Below are positions 53,684-63,234 of a stretch of 64,000 bases of DNA, piece by piece. Origin of the DNA: Paenibacillus sp. FSL R5-0517 (lineage in GTDB: Bacteria; Bacillota; Bacilli; Paenibacillales; Paenibacillaceae); NCBI RefSeq assembly GCF_037974355.1, contig NZ_CP150235.1, positions 4,402,001-4,466,000 on the forward strand, in the 5' to 3' direction. A program made the position numbers and the translations under genes. The number at the start of each line of letters is the position of its first letter. The first letter of the stretch is position 1. The notes under the pieces are model-generated. The model was not told the DNA's origin. It made no database searches and saw only the letters and a list, made by a program, of their open reading frames with translations.

Positions 53684-56600
53684 TACACCATCACGCCCTT
53701 TCTTGCCCACATCATATCAATAACCTGTAACATGCCCCGGTCGACCGAATAACTGGTTTTAATACTTTTAATCGTATATACAGCTCGTGTGGTGGTCGTT
53801 TTATCCGTCACAACGACATTGTCGAGCAGATCAAGCGCAGGGTTGGCAGGTATGGATACCTGTAGTGTACGACACATGCGTTTCATGTCAAAAAAAGCTC
53901 GTTCTGCCACCTGTCTTTTGGCTTCAACCGTCTTCGCCCAAGGAACGGCCAGCACCATGGTTCGGATCTCTCCTTTGAGTTCAAGCAAAATCTCTTTGTC
54001 TACAAAACTGCTCTGACTGCTATTTGAGTCGATAACAACGATGTGACTTCTTCCTCTGGACCAATCCGTAGATTTGGTAATGGAGATCAGATTGTCATTC
54101 TCGGAAAACTCTGCTGCGACCGGTTTGTCATAATTCAGGCGCTCCAATCGGTATGTACCATAACGGTCACAGTAGCTTCGATACGGAAGCTCCGATATAA
54201 CCTCCTGAACGGCTTCCGTAACTTTGCCTGACCATTGCTCAAACGTCCTGCCATACTCCTCAATAAATGGATTAAGCCATCCGTTCGGTGTCAGCACTGT
54301 ACTTGCGTCCTTAACTTCAAACTCACCTTCCTGACCCGGTACGGGAACAATGACCCTGCCCGTCTTTTGATTCACCTCAATCAGATAGGTCTCGTCAATC
54401 ACATAGTCAGGATAAGAGCGATCCTCACTGGTTGCCCTCCAACCGACCATACCTGCATGTTTAACCAGATCCAGTACAACGGTTGATTTGACCCAAGCCG
54501 GCTTTTCAAATTCTACAGGCTGAGCGGGTGTTGGTGTAACTGTCGGAGTGGAGGTTGCTGTAATGGTCCAGCTTGCCGGGTCTGCGAGCATCTCCTGATA
54601 ATAGGTCCATACCTTGTCCACCCAATTCTCCCGATCCTGACTCCAGGTCATGGGGGCAATGTCTCCACCATTATGGAAATAAAGTACATCTGCCTTGGAA
54701 GTCACTTTTTTCCCTCTCGAAGCCAGTGCCTTGGACATCCGTTCTGCTCCGCGCTTCATTTGCTCCTGAATACCTCCGTATTTCTCAGTACACGGTCCCT
54801 CACTAGGACAGCCGTATCCAAGAATAAAGCTGCCGTTCTCATCTTTACCCTTACCTTGTGTTCCGAGAACGGTCTCATGCCTGCATATCGCAAGCAAAAA
54901 CTTATGATCAGGCACACCATACGCTGCAGCTTGGGCCTGTGCGGCCTGAATGATGGATGATGTCCGGTCCGTGCCAACTGCTGCAGGCGGCACCGGATCT
55001 GGCACATTATCAATCTCATCTACTTCTGGATAGGCTTTTTTCTCGGAAATGACTTTCTCGATAATACGCTTGTACATATCTCGAGCCGTGATCTCCAACG
55101 TGGAGCCTTCGCCATTGATGTCCACCTTATCAATCAGTCCCGTAAATACCCGCATCATGTGCTGACCATATCCCATATATATGCGTATCGGTGTGTTTTC
55201 ACTCAGAACCCCGATATGGAATCCGTTTGCGAAATACGACCATGGAGACGGTACGCCCCCAAGCTCAGGAAAATGAGCAGGATTATAATCGGGGGAGAAG
55301 AATCCTCTCGGATTGGAGATCGTCAGCCGTGCTTCCCGGGCTTCAGAATCAAACTGATCATCAATTTCGGCACTAATGATATTGGGAAGAACCTGTGTGT
55401 CCATATAAACAAAAGACCCGACCTGAATAACATCCGTCTCGACCCTTTTATTATTGACAAAATCTGTGTAGCTGTTCGTTTGATAATATCCTTTAGATGG
55501 ATCGAGCCCTTCTTCACTCTTTTGATTCTTCAACGGAGCAGGCAACAACTCTTGAATGCGAATATAATCAATGGCGAATTTTTTATACTTCTTACTTGAA
55601 GCAGGAACAGACCCGGTTGGGACAGTGGAGTTTTGTTTGCCCCCATACGTCACCTTAATCTTGATACTCTTGGCTTTTGCAGGGATCACAATATTATTCA
55701 ATTCCGTCAGTTTGGTCAGATCATATGCCCCGTTGAATTTATTGACATAGGCATATGTTTTACCATCAATCACCACGACGAAAGAATCCCCTTCCGCTTC
55801 ACTGAAATTAGTCCCCATTCCAATACTAAGCAACCCTTGTGTGGGCATACTCAGTTTCGTCACGTTAATTTCGAATTCAGCTACGGCAGCTTTGCCTTCA
55901 AACGTATACAGCAACTTGCCTCCTGAATCAAACATAGTCCAGCCCGATTCAATCTTGGCATAATCCGAAAATTTCAATCCGGTTGTATAAACGTCTTTCT
56001 CATGCCAGTTTCGCTTGTCGAACTTCTCATTCAGTTTAATCTCTCCGGGATATCCCTCGACCTGAACCGGCTTTACATCAGTAAATGTTGTTGTGGCATT
56101 TCCGTGCATTTTACGCTTTCCGCTCAGATATAATCGGGGATCGACTGCCTTACCTCCCTCTCCAGTCTTAGACGTTGGACTAACCCCTTCCCAAATTTCA
56201 AAATGTAGATGTCTTCCTCTGCCAGCGGCACGTTCAGCAGCTGAAACCTTGTGACCATTGGTGTACACTCCCCCTGTGTTACCTAGAGTACCAATCACTG
56301 CTCCCTGAGCCACTTGATCATCCACCGAACAGAGAATGTCTTTCAGATGAAAGTACTTGGTGAGTAAACCACTGGCATGCCTGATCGTTACGGCATTCCC
56401 CGCACCCTTTGTTTTATTGCGAGCTGTATGTACGACCTTACCAGCCCAAGCAGCCAAAATCGGGGTTCCGATCTCATCCCACAAATCGATGCCTCTATGG
56501 CTTCGAGACCCCCCATCTCTGGCTGAACCAAATTTATCTGTAACTGTAATGCTATCAATCGTTTTACCCTTGACAGGAAAAAAAATCTCCTGAGCATTCG

Positions 56601-56823
56601 CTTGAGTCGAACCATTATATGTACCATTGCTCGACTCATCCACCCAAACGGATTCTGTACTGATGATGGGTACCTGCTCGGTTACGATATGCCTGAACTC
56701 TTCTGTCCGTCCCGGGATAAAGGCCAGCCGATCTACTTCGACACGGATATTGGGAAGCGCTCCTTCCCCCAGCTTCAGACGCTGGGACAGCACATTCATA
56801 ACCTCATCCGAAATTGGAATCAT
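53683..56823 (-). CDS. Tail-tip hub protein with M23 and lysozyme-like domains
   Basis: 1046 residues. An M23/LytM endopeptidase domain at about 85-235 has His109 and Asp113 (HRGID) and HLH at 205-207, the zinc and catalytic set; it would cut peptide cross-bridges. A jelly-roll module follows (about 250-430), then a tail hub (gp27/XkdQ-like) domain split by a second lytic domain at about 620-748 (AICRHETVLG with the likely catalytic Glu650, then a lysozyme/glucosaminidase-like fold), and the rest of the hub to the C-terminus (YRLERLNYD, WARKG). This is a tail-associated lysin that opens the wall at the tip. AAGGGGGAG precedes the ATG. Confidence 0.82.
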   Translation of the reverse strand: MIPISDEVMNVLSQRLKLGEGALPNIRVEVDRLAFIPGRTEEFRHIVTEQVPIISTESVWVDESSNGTYNGSTQANAQEIFFPVKGKTIDSITVTDKFGSARDGGSRSHRGIDLWDEIGTPILAAWAGKVVHTARNKTKGAGNAVTIRHASGLLTKYFHLKDILCSVDDQVAQGAVIGTLGNTGGVYTNGHKVSAAERAAGRGRHLHFEIWEGVSPTSKTGEGGKAVDPRLYLSGKRKMHGNATTTFTDVKPVQVEGYPGEIKLNEKFDKRNWHEKDVYTTGLKFSDYAKIESGWTMFDSGGKLLYTFEGKAAVAEFEINVTKLSMPTQGLLSIGMGTNFSEAEGDSFVVVIDGKTYAYVNKFNGAYDLTKLTELNNIVIPAKAKSIKIKVTYGGKQNSTVPTGSVPASSKKYKKFAIDYIRIQELLPAPLKNQKSEEGLDPSKGYYQTNSYTDFVNNKRVETDVIQVGSFVYMDTQVLPNIISAEIDDQFDSEAREARLTISNPRGFFSPDYNPAHFPELGGVPSPWSYFANGFHIGVLSENTPIRIYMGYGQHMMRVFTGLIDKVDINGEGSTLEITARDMYKRIIEKVISEKKAYPEVDEIDNVPDPVPPAAVGTDRTSSIIQAAQAQAAAYGVPDHKFLLAICRHETVLGTQGKGKDENGSFILGYGCPSEGPCTEKYGGIQEQMKRGAERMSKALASRGKKVTSKADVLYFHNGGDIAPMTWSQDRENWVDKVWTYYQEMLADPASWTITATSTPTVTPTPAQPVEFEKPAWVKSTVVLDLVKHAGMVGWRATSEDRSYPDYVIDETYLIEVNQKTGRVIVPVPGQEGEFEVKDASTVLTPNGWLNPFIEEYGRTFEQWSGKVTEAVQEVISELPYRSYCDRYGTYRLERLNYDKPVAAEFSENDNLISITKSTDWSRGRSHIVVIDSNSSQSSFVDKEILLELKGEIRTMVLAVPWAKTVEAKRQVAERAFFDMKRMCRTLQVSIPANPALDLLDNVVVTDKTTTTRAVYTIKSIKTSYSVDRGMLQVIDMMWARKGVMV

Positions 56824-56838
56824 ATTGTAATCTCCCCC

Positions 56839-58251
56839 TTACTTGAATCGCTCGATGGTCCATTTCATGAATCGGTCCAGGAAAGCTGCGGCTTCAGCCC
56901 GTGTCATAGCGGAATTTCCAAGGAACCATATCTCTTCTTCGTCTGTGCCATTTACAGGTCTCCCCATTTCCGTAACTACTGCCGCACCATCCATCTTTTT
57001 CTTGATAGGAATGCCATTAATGAGTGGATCATTGTTCGCAAATGTTTCGTCCTCCATTTCTGAGACGGCTATTTTCCAAAAGGCATCCTTGGACTGTTCT
57101 ACCCGCTCACCTTTGGTTTGATAATAAATGGCTGAATCTTTGCCAACGTCTGCAAACCTCTCGCTCACATCTTTGAGATAATAGAACGTCACTTCGTCGC
57201 CTTCTGAAAAAGGTTGATTAAATACAACCGTGTGGTTGTCAATTTCCGAATAAGCGGGGGTTTCTGGGACGTTATCTTTTTTTTCGTCTTTAAATTTCAC
57301 TGTGACTTTAAGTTTCTTTTTACCTGCCGGATAATTGCCGTTAAGTCTAAAGACCCGTTGACCTTGAAATGCCGTAATAGGCTGATTAATCTCCGTCGTT
57401 GGTGCTTTCATGTCCGTAAATCTGGCATAGAACACCTTGCGCAACTTGTTAATCAGATGAAAGGCTTCTCCCCGCTGTATAATGGCATTAGGAAAAAAAC
57501 AATTGTTGTAGGCTGGTTTGAGGGTTGTTGCTTTGATATTTTCACTCATGAACTTGTTATTCTTCGTCCAATAATTGAACTTGCAGGTGACACCGTTCAG
57601 ATTAAAAGGAAGAAACACCGAGCCCCCAGGGCTGACACAATATACATCCGTTCGGTAACCAATCGCCTTTGTTGCAATTTTGGTTACCGCCTCTGCGTCT
57701 CCCATGGTGTCTGCCCATACCTCGGAAGGAATACTGAGTCTGCGAAGCGGTTGGCCTGCTGCATATAAATATTCCTGATGATTACGACTGAATGGATCGT
57801 AGAAATAGGTCGTCGCTGCGCTAAGTACAGCTCTGGGCAGATCTCCAGTCCAGGACACCGGTGGCCTTTTCCAAGCACTGTCCAGCAACGGTTCACCATA
57901 ACTACAGAAGGACACCACCTGTCCTGCTTTTACACCGGTATACAACTCCACATCGGTTAATCCCTTACTATTGGTTTCAGCCGTTTGGTAGATGGTTTGA
58001 ACACCATCAATAAACACATACAGTGGATTGTCATCTGTTGGTTTAATCAGCACAGGCAGACTGAATGAGGTTTGCCCCGCTTGCCCCTTGATTTCTTCAT
58101 ATACAAAAGGTTTGCCTTCCTCAAACTTGTTGTAGTTGATCCCAGCCACAAAGACTTCACCATCATCCAAAACCATATTCGTGGCTTCCATAACATCGTT
58201 ATAGAACCAGTCCCCTTCGTTTACATCAACCCATTTTCGTATGATAAACAC
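56839..58251 (-). CDS. Tail-tip protein with several split SLH-like repeats
   Basis: 470 residues. SLH-like halves recur: WVDVNEGDWFYNDVMEA at the start; IIQRGEAFHLINKLRKV near 270; RFADVGKDS near 360, and MTRAEAAAFLDRFMKW at the end. SLH motifs normally read F-x-D-V ... DHWA ... ITRAEFA; here beta-rich stretches are inserted between the halves. SLH domains bind pyruvylated wall polysaccharide under S-layers, so a wall-binding role at the tail tip is inferred. AGGAGG overlaps the in-frame GTG at 58251; ATC or ATA a few codons later would fit the spacing better, so the start is uncertain. Confidence 0.65.
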   Translation of the reverse strand: MFIIRKWVDVNEGDWFYNDVMEATNMVLDDGEVFVAGINYNKFEEGKPFVYEEIKGQAGQTSFSLPVLIKPTDDNPLYVFIDGVQTIYQTAETNSKGLTDVELYTGVKAGQVVSFCSYGEPLLDSAWKRPPVSWTGDLPRAVLSAATTYFYDPFSRNHQEYLYAAGQPLRRLSIPSEVWADTMGDAEAVTKIATKAIGYRTDVYCVSPGGSVFLPFNLNGVTCKFNYWTKNNKFMSENIKATTLKPAYNNCFFPNAIIQRGEAFHLINKLRKVFYARFTDMKAPTTEINQPITAFQGQRVFRLNGNYPAGKKKLKVTVKFKDEKKDNVPETPAYSEIDNHTVVFNQPFSEGDEVTFYYLKDVSERFADVGKDSAIYYQTKGERVEQSKDAFWKIAVSEMEDETFANNDPLINGIPIKKKMDGAAVVTEMGRPVNGTDEEEIWFLGNSAMTRAEAAAFLDRFMKWTIERFK

Positions 58252-58271
58252 CTCCTATCTTTAGAATAGAC

Positions 58272-58299
58272 AGAAAAGAGAGTAGGTCACCCTACTCTC
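58272..58299 (-). terminator. Terminator-like hairpin after the 216-residue gene
   Basis: Minus strand GAGAGTAGG/CCTACTCTC then TTTTCTG. The stop codon TAG lies inside the stem. It may cause partial termination between tail-tip genes. Confidence 0.7.
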
Positions 58300-58942
58300 G
58301 AATTGTTCGTTCCAGCAGACGCTTGGTACGCATCAGAAAAGTAACAAACTCTGCTCTGGTTATAAAGTTTTCCGGTCTGAAATATAGAATGGGTGTGCCA
58401 TCCAATTGGGTTACAACCGTCAATCCCAAATCAGCCAAGCGTTCAATGGAATCTCTTGCCCAGTGGTCTTTACCTTCTGTCGTCTGTAAATCCTGAAACT
58501 GTATCGCACTTTTTCGATCATATCCATCTTTTTTGATCAGGGTCATGGTCAATTCGACCTTGTACCCCTTCTGATCCTTATCCATCGTATCCTGATGGTA
58601 GAAAATTGGGTCAACTTTGATGGACTCTACAACACCAACATAGATATTGCCCTTCTCATCATAAAATTTGTGTGTCCAGCCTACGTACATGACGTAGTCG
58701 TGATAGGATTGCTTATCTTTAAACAGGATGTTAATGATCGCCTTGTACGAAGACACACCCATCTGATGAAAATGTGAGGGAGCATTAATCATTTTAATTT
58801 CCCTTACTTGCGGATTGGGCGAAGGTGAAGAGTACGGATCAATAATTCTTCCGTTTACTGGCTCGAACTTCATGCCTGTATCTACATATAGCTTTCTTTT
58901 ATACCGGTCATTAACTAAGCCAAACGGATTTTGTTGAGTCAT
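58292..58942 (-). CDS. Tail protein (XkdP position) with C-terminal SLH domain
   Basis: 216 residues. The first 150 look like a distal tail or baseplate protein (VGWTHKFYDEKGNIYVG, IKVDPIFYHQDTMD). The last 60 form a clear SLH domain: FQDL, then KDHWARDSIERLADLGL, DGTPILYFRPENFITRAEF and VTFLMR. In PBSX-type tails the gene after the tape measure (xkdP) ends in a LysM wall-binding domain; here an SLH domain takes that place. AAGGAGGA precedes the ATG. Confidence 0.78.
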   Translation of the reverse strand: MTQQNPFGLVNDRYKRKLYVDTGMKFEPVNGRIIDPYSSPSPNPQVREIKMINAPSHFHQMGVSSYKAIINILFKDKQSYHDYVMYVGWTHKFYDEKGNIYVGVVESIKVDPIFYHQDTMDKDQKGYKVELTMTLIKKDGYDRKSAIQFQDLQTTEGKDHWARDSIERLADLGLTVVTQLDGTPILYFRPENFITRAEFVTFLMRTKRLLERTIRE

Positions 58943-58956
58943 ATCAGAGTTCCTCC

Positions 58957-61900
58957 TTATCTACTATATCTAGGGATATGATTCGTTCCCATTCCCGCAC
59001 CAACATTGCTGGCCATATAGTTCACCATACCCGGGTTGTTCTGCCGCAGTGTCTTGTCCAACGTAGATGTCAGTCTCTCCACATCTTTTGTGCTGCCTGT
59101 CATATTGTCGATGTTCACATGAACCGTGACATCACCCGAACCAACCATCACACTTTTATGTGTATTGTTCGTAGTCATGAAATCAAAGTAATCCATGACT
59201 TTTAGACCTGCTGGAATGTTGAAAGTGGATATCGGTTTATCCATTTTTTTACTAATTTCAGCCAAATTTTTGGCTTGTTCTACACCCAATGACTGAATCT
59301 GTTTAAAAATATCCATATATTCATTGGACCCTGGTTTAAATACACCGCTACTCAGTAGATTCCTCCACTCTTGCTTGATCGAACTTATCTGTGAGTTCAT
59401 TTCGGATGCACGGGATTTGTTCAATGCAATTAATTCGGGTGCATCTTCCTTACCCCCATTAGCTGCAAGGAGATCATACATTCGTTTATCATAATCCAAC
59501 TCCGTCAATTCAAACTGATCATTCATCTTGCGTCTAAGCTCATCAATTTGGCTGTTTTTGACACCATTCAGTTCAAGTTCTGACTGGGCCTTTTGCTGTT
59601 TCTTCTCATTAATCTCCAGGCCCAGTTCATCTTTATCCTTACCTTCAGCCATCTTGTCGTACGTCTTCTGTAAACTTGCAATGGCCTTATCGAAGAACTT
59701 GATATTCTCTTGCAAATATTTCTCCATTAGCGCACGCATCTGACCCGAATCTTCGCGAACACCACTAATCAACAGACGGGATCGAGTGACTTGGTAATTG
59801 GTTTCGTTATCACTTGTCGATTTGTTAAACTGCCGATTAATCTTGGCGATCATTTCATCAATACCATTGCTTTGCGGCTGAGGCTTATACCCATTCGCCA
59901 TGGCCCCTACTCCGCCGGCAGCAGGTATGTATTGCATTTGGGGTGGAATGTATTGTATCTGCGGTTGTTGTTGATTCTTATCCCCAGGTGGCTTGCCTGA
60001 CTCTTTATCCATTTGAATCTGGGCCTCTTTTTTCTCTTGCTCGTAGTTATACTCTTTGGCCAGTTTCTTCTCAACTGCATCTCCGCCGTCTTCGCTCCAT
60101 ACCGCCTTAAATCCCTTCCAGTAGTCCCCGAACTTATTATTGGTGGCATTGTTACCAAATAGGCTGCTGATTCCTCCCTTAACAACTGCATCCATTCCAA
60201 GGTTAAGGCCTTTCCACACTTTACCTACAACTGAAGACTGCTCCATATCTTTAAAATCCTTGGCCAGTTCCTCTTTATTTGATGCACGAATACTTTGCTT
60301 CTCCGCTTCTGACTTACCCATATTACTCAGCGGATCAACAAGACCGGACACTACATCCACAGCAGTCATGGCAGCCCCAAGATAAGGAACGGCTTTTAGG
60401 GGTTTCAGTATCGTCTTACCCAACTTGCCGAGCTTTGCCCATTTCCCTGGAATGTCTCCGTTTTTCTTACGCTCGATCGTGATATCACGCTGGGTAAGGA
60501 TATCTCCAGGGGTTCCGTCAGGTTTATCCGGTCCTCTGAGTACTTTTCCATCCTTGTCACGAATAGGTGCATGACCGTTGAAAAATGCTTTTTTACTACC
60601 GACTTCCTTCATATCTTCGAATCTCTGTTTAATCCCTCGTCGCTTGGGTTTGTCCTTCTTCTTCTTGTCTGAGCCAAAATCCATAACTTCCTCAATCTTT
60701 GATGTAGCCATATCCTTAATTGCATCATTGATGAGATCTTGATGTCTCTCTAGAAAGGGTTTGTTTGCTGAATCTTCCTTGTCATCCTTAACAGGGGATT
60801 CACCACTTCCTGCTCCTGGAACAACTAGCAATCCTCCTGGACCACTCATCATACTCGCGAGCTGAACTTGTTCAAGTTCCTTCAGTTTGGATATGTATGC
60901 TGTAGCATCAATCATGCCCTGTCTAAAAGACGCATTTAACTCATTGACTTCGGTTCTCAGTTTAGAGAGAACATCATTCAACAGCGTTGACTGTTTACGC
61001 AGCTTCTGGATCTCGGATTCGTAGCGCTGAACATCGGTGGAACCGTATGTAAACTCAGCATTAAGGAAGTACAACTTGTTTCGTAGTTCAACTGCATCCA
61101 GGTCCATGTCATCCATCGCCATCATCAAAACTCTAGATCGATGTTCAAGTTGCATTATGGCTTTACTCGTGTCATCCAGTTCTCGGCCTAGAAACTCAAG
61201 ACTTCGCTTCGTCTTCGCAATCTGAATATCGAGTGAATGCATCTCTTCTCGCAACAGAAGGAGTTCTCGACTATACGTTTTGACTCGCTTCTCTGCTTCG
61301 TCACGTACTTCTGCATGAATGAAAGAAGCCCCTGTATCTCCATCTTGTATAGCCTGATTGTACATTTCTTGTTGATGACCTCGGTTAGTCTGAGCCTGAA
61401 GTACATCATCTTGCTTGGCCACAGCCCTGCTCTGAATCTCTGTTCTGCGATGATTCAGAGTCTGTAGACGACTCTGCTGTCTATCCATTTCCTGCGCTAC
61501 ACCAGCACGTTGCACATCCGTGACTCGAAGTCGCTCGGGAACATCACTTCCCGTGTTTCTGAGTTTCCCCGGTTCTGATGTTGTAGCAGCATATCGTTTC
61601 TCATCGCCTTCATTCATCACTTCACCGAACTTATCCCACGCAACCTGAACTCCGACTTCATCCATAATTCGGTTAAGCAATTCCATATGATCAACAATAC
61701 CACCCGTACGATCTCCAATTAACCGCATAACTGCGATCAGATAATCGCCCAGCTCTGCAAATTCCTCTTTCAATCCTTGCATCGCCTCATGTGTTGCAAT
61801 CTGAAATGCGATCTCGATCTCTCGTTGTCGGAATTGAGGGTTGTCTCTACTACCTGTGCGCTGATGGATTGACGCGTTTGCATCCGTAGCCTTCACTTGT

Positions 61901-62814
61901 TCAGCAAGAAGATCGAATCTAACCCGATTTGATGTAAAAGTCTGCTGCGGAATCATATCTCCTTTGTCCTGAACCGCCAATGCAGCCTTGCTAATCCAGT
62001 TGGGTAATGCGTCCTCTTGTGCAAGCGTTCCATGAGAGTTACTGGCGATTGGAAGAGTTTCACGCATCATATCCATCAAGTCCTGAATGCCAATATTCAA
62101 TATCGTTGCAGCCCTGATCATCATGTCTGTGACTTGGGACAGATCCAAACTACTGCTTCCCGAGGCCGAAGTAACAGCTTCCAGACTTGTTGCCGTCTGT
62201 TCCACATCCGTATTGCTTACTGCATTCAGCTTGGCTACTTCTTCTGCAAACGCGACAGCTTCAGATGCTTGATCATAATTACGAGAACCAATACGATAGG
62301 CAAGACCTACATCTTCCTGGTCCATACCATGTTGCAGTGCAATTCGTTGCAGATTTTTGACCGTTCCGGTTTGTGTGTATTGCCCGCTGTCATTCGTTGA
62401 CCCAGATGATCTAACCTCGATATTCTGGTCGGCCCGGCTCATCTGTTGACCCATCTGCTGCGACGAGTCAAGGGATTTCTTGAGCATTGTTGACGAATAC
62501 CCCTTGGTTTCACCTGCTGAAATATATTTCATCGTATTCAACACGGAGTCTAACAACTCCTGTGATCCAGCTGCAGACACATTCTTCAATTCCCTGAACG
62601 CTCCACGATAAAAAAGCTCCAGATCGTTAGTCAGCGTTTCAATCATCTGCGACTGCATATCACTTCTGATCGTCTCCACACGTCTAACCAGCGTGCTAAC
62701 ACCTGATAGGTAGCTCCCATTCAGCGCTGCCTTTTGTCCAGTTAATTGATCTCTATCCGTTAATATTTCTTGTGTTAAGGAGTGTTTGTCTCCTTGTTCT
62801 TCTGTTTCAGTCAA
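58957..62814 (-). CDS. Phage tail tape measure protein
   Basis: About 1285 residues; mostly long helices with coiled coils (for example ESEIQKLRKQSTLLNDVL), a basic then hydrophobic stretch (KLGKTILKPLKAVPYLGAAM, near 880) and a C-terminal segment rich in beta. The middle has the TP901-type pattern SNTDVEQTATSLEAVTSASG. Tape measures set tail length at roughly 0.15 nm per residue, so a tail of about 190 nm is predicted. TTG at 62814 is preferred because AAGGCGGTG lies seven bases upstream; the ATG at 62856 has no ribosome binding site. Confidence 0.88.
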   Translation of the reverse strand: MTETEEQGDKHSLTQEILTDRDQLTGQKAALNGSYLSGVSTLVRRVETIRSDMQSQMIETLTNDLELFYRGAFRELKNVSAAGSQELLDSVLNTMKYISAGETKGYSSTMLKKSLDSSQQMGQQMSRADQNIEVRSSGSTNDSGQYTQTGTVKNLQRIALQHGMDQEDVGLAYRIGSRNYDQASEAVAFAEEVAKLNAVSNTDVEQTATSLEAVTSASGSSSLDLSQVTDMMIRAATILNIGIQDLMDMMRETLPIASNSHGTLAQEDALPNWISKAALAVQDKGDMIPQQTFTSNRVRFDLLAEQVKATDANASIHQRTGSRDNPQFRQREIEIAFQIATHEAMQGLKEEFAELGDYLIAVMRLIGDRTGGIVDHMELLNRIMDEVGVQVAWDKFGEVMNEGDEKRYAATTSEPGKLRNTGSDVPERLRVTDVQRAGVAQEMDRQQSRLQTLNHRRTEIQSRAVAKQDDVLQAQTNRGHQQEMYNQAIQDGDTGASFIHAEVRDEAEKRVKTYSRELLLLREEMHSLDIQIAKTKRSLEFLGRELDDTSKAIMQLEHRSRVLMMAMDDMDLDAVELRNKLYFLNAEFTYGSTDVQRYESEIQKLRKQSTLLNDVLSKLRTEVNELNASFRQGMIDATAYISKLKELEQVQLASMMSGPGGLLVVPGAGSGESPVKDDKEDSANKPFLERHQDLINDAIKDMATSKIEEVMDFGSDKKKKDKPKRRGIKQRFEDMKEVGSKKAFFNGHAPIRDKDGKVLRGPDKPDGTPGDILTQRDITIERKKNGDIPGKWAKLGKLGKTILKPLKAVPYLGAAMTAVDVVSGLVDPLSNMGKSEAEKQSIRASNKEELAKDFKDMEQSSVVGKVWKGLNLGMDAVVKGGISSLFGNNATNNKFGDYWKGFKAVWSEDGGDAVEKKLAKEYNYEQEKKEAQIQMDKESGKPPGDKNQQQPQIQYIPPQMQYIPAAGGVGAMANGYKPQPQSNGIDEMIAKINRQFNKSTSDNETNYQVTRSRLLISGVREDSGQMRALMEKYLQENIKFFDKAIASLQKTYDKMAEGKDKDELGLEINEKKQQKAQSELELNGVKNSQIDELRRKMNDQFELTELDYDKRMYDLLAANGGKEDAPELIALNKSRASEMNSQISSIKQEWRNLLSSGVFKPGSNEYMDIFKQIQSLGVEQAKNLAEISKKMDKPISTFNIPAGLKVMDYFDFMTTNNTHKSVMVGSGDVTVHVNIDNMTGSTKDVERLTSTLDKTLRQNNPGMVNYMASNVGAGMGTNHIPRYSR

Positions 62815-62836
62815 TAGAATCACCGCCTTTATGCAT

Positions 62837-62873
62837 AAATCCCGTTCTACCTTCATTTAGGCAAAACGGGATA
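62837..62873 (-). other. Hairpin before the tape measure gene
   Basis: Minus strand ATCCCGTT pairing with AACGGGAT, then TTTATG. It may lower expression of the tape measure relative to the chaperones, or act as an mRNA boundary. Confidence 0.5.
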
Positions 62874-62881
62874 TCTCTCTC

Positions 62882-63214
62882 TTATCCTCCGAGCGCTTGT
62901 GCAAGCATACCTATATCATCTTCTGATATCTCCGTGTAATCCTCGTCATTGAAGGTTCTTTTACGTCTGACGGTCCCATCTTCTTCGACTTCCTCGCCCC
63001 CACCGCCACCGAACATGCGAAGAGGTGCTGTCATAAGTTCAATCTCAAATTGAATATATTTCTCGGCTGACTTGCACAGCTCCGCAACCTGAGGGAGTGT
63101 GTACTCCCAAATCTCCCACTTGTTCAGCCCACAGTGTTTATGGAGGGTGAAGAAGATCTCTCCCCAGTGAACGGGTTCTTGTGTTTCCGTATCACGGATT
63201 TCGGTTCCCTCCAA
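62882..63214 (-). CDS. Tail assembly chaperone, frameshift extension (gpT-like part)
   Basis: About 110 residues in the -1 frame relative to the gene before it (MEGTEIRDTETQEPVHWGEI to EDDIGMLAQALGG). The frame is open from the slippery site at 63238 without a stop, so it is probably made mainly as the C-terminal part of a 277-residue fusion. A TTG at 63214 with GGGGGAG close by could also start it alone. In lambda the equivalent gpGT binds the tape measure and recruits tail tube subunits. Confidence 0.8.
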   Translation of the reverse strand: MEGTEIRDTETQEPVHWGEIFFTLHKHCGLNKWEIWEYTLPQVAELCKSAEKYIQFEIELMTAPLRMFGGGGGEEVEEDGTVRRKRTFNDEDYTEISEDDIGMLAQALGG

Positions 63215-63234
63215 AGACTCCCCCTCGGTGCGTT

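Noticed and set aside
44130..61285. Further TATACG strings inside genes (about 44137, 45068, 61269)
   Set aside because: None has TTAAC at 16-17 bases; they are inside coding regions.
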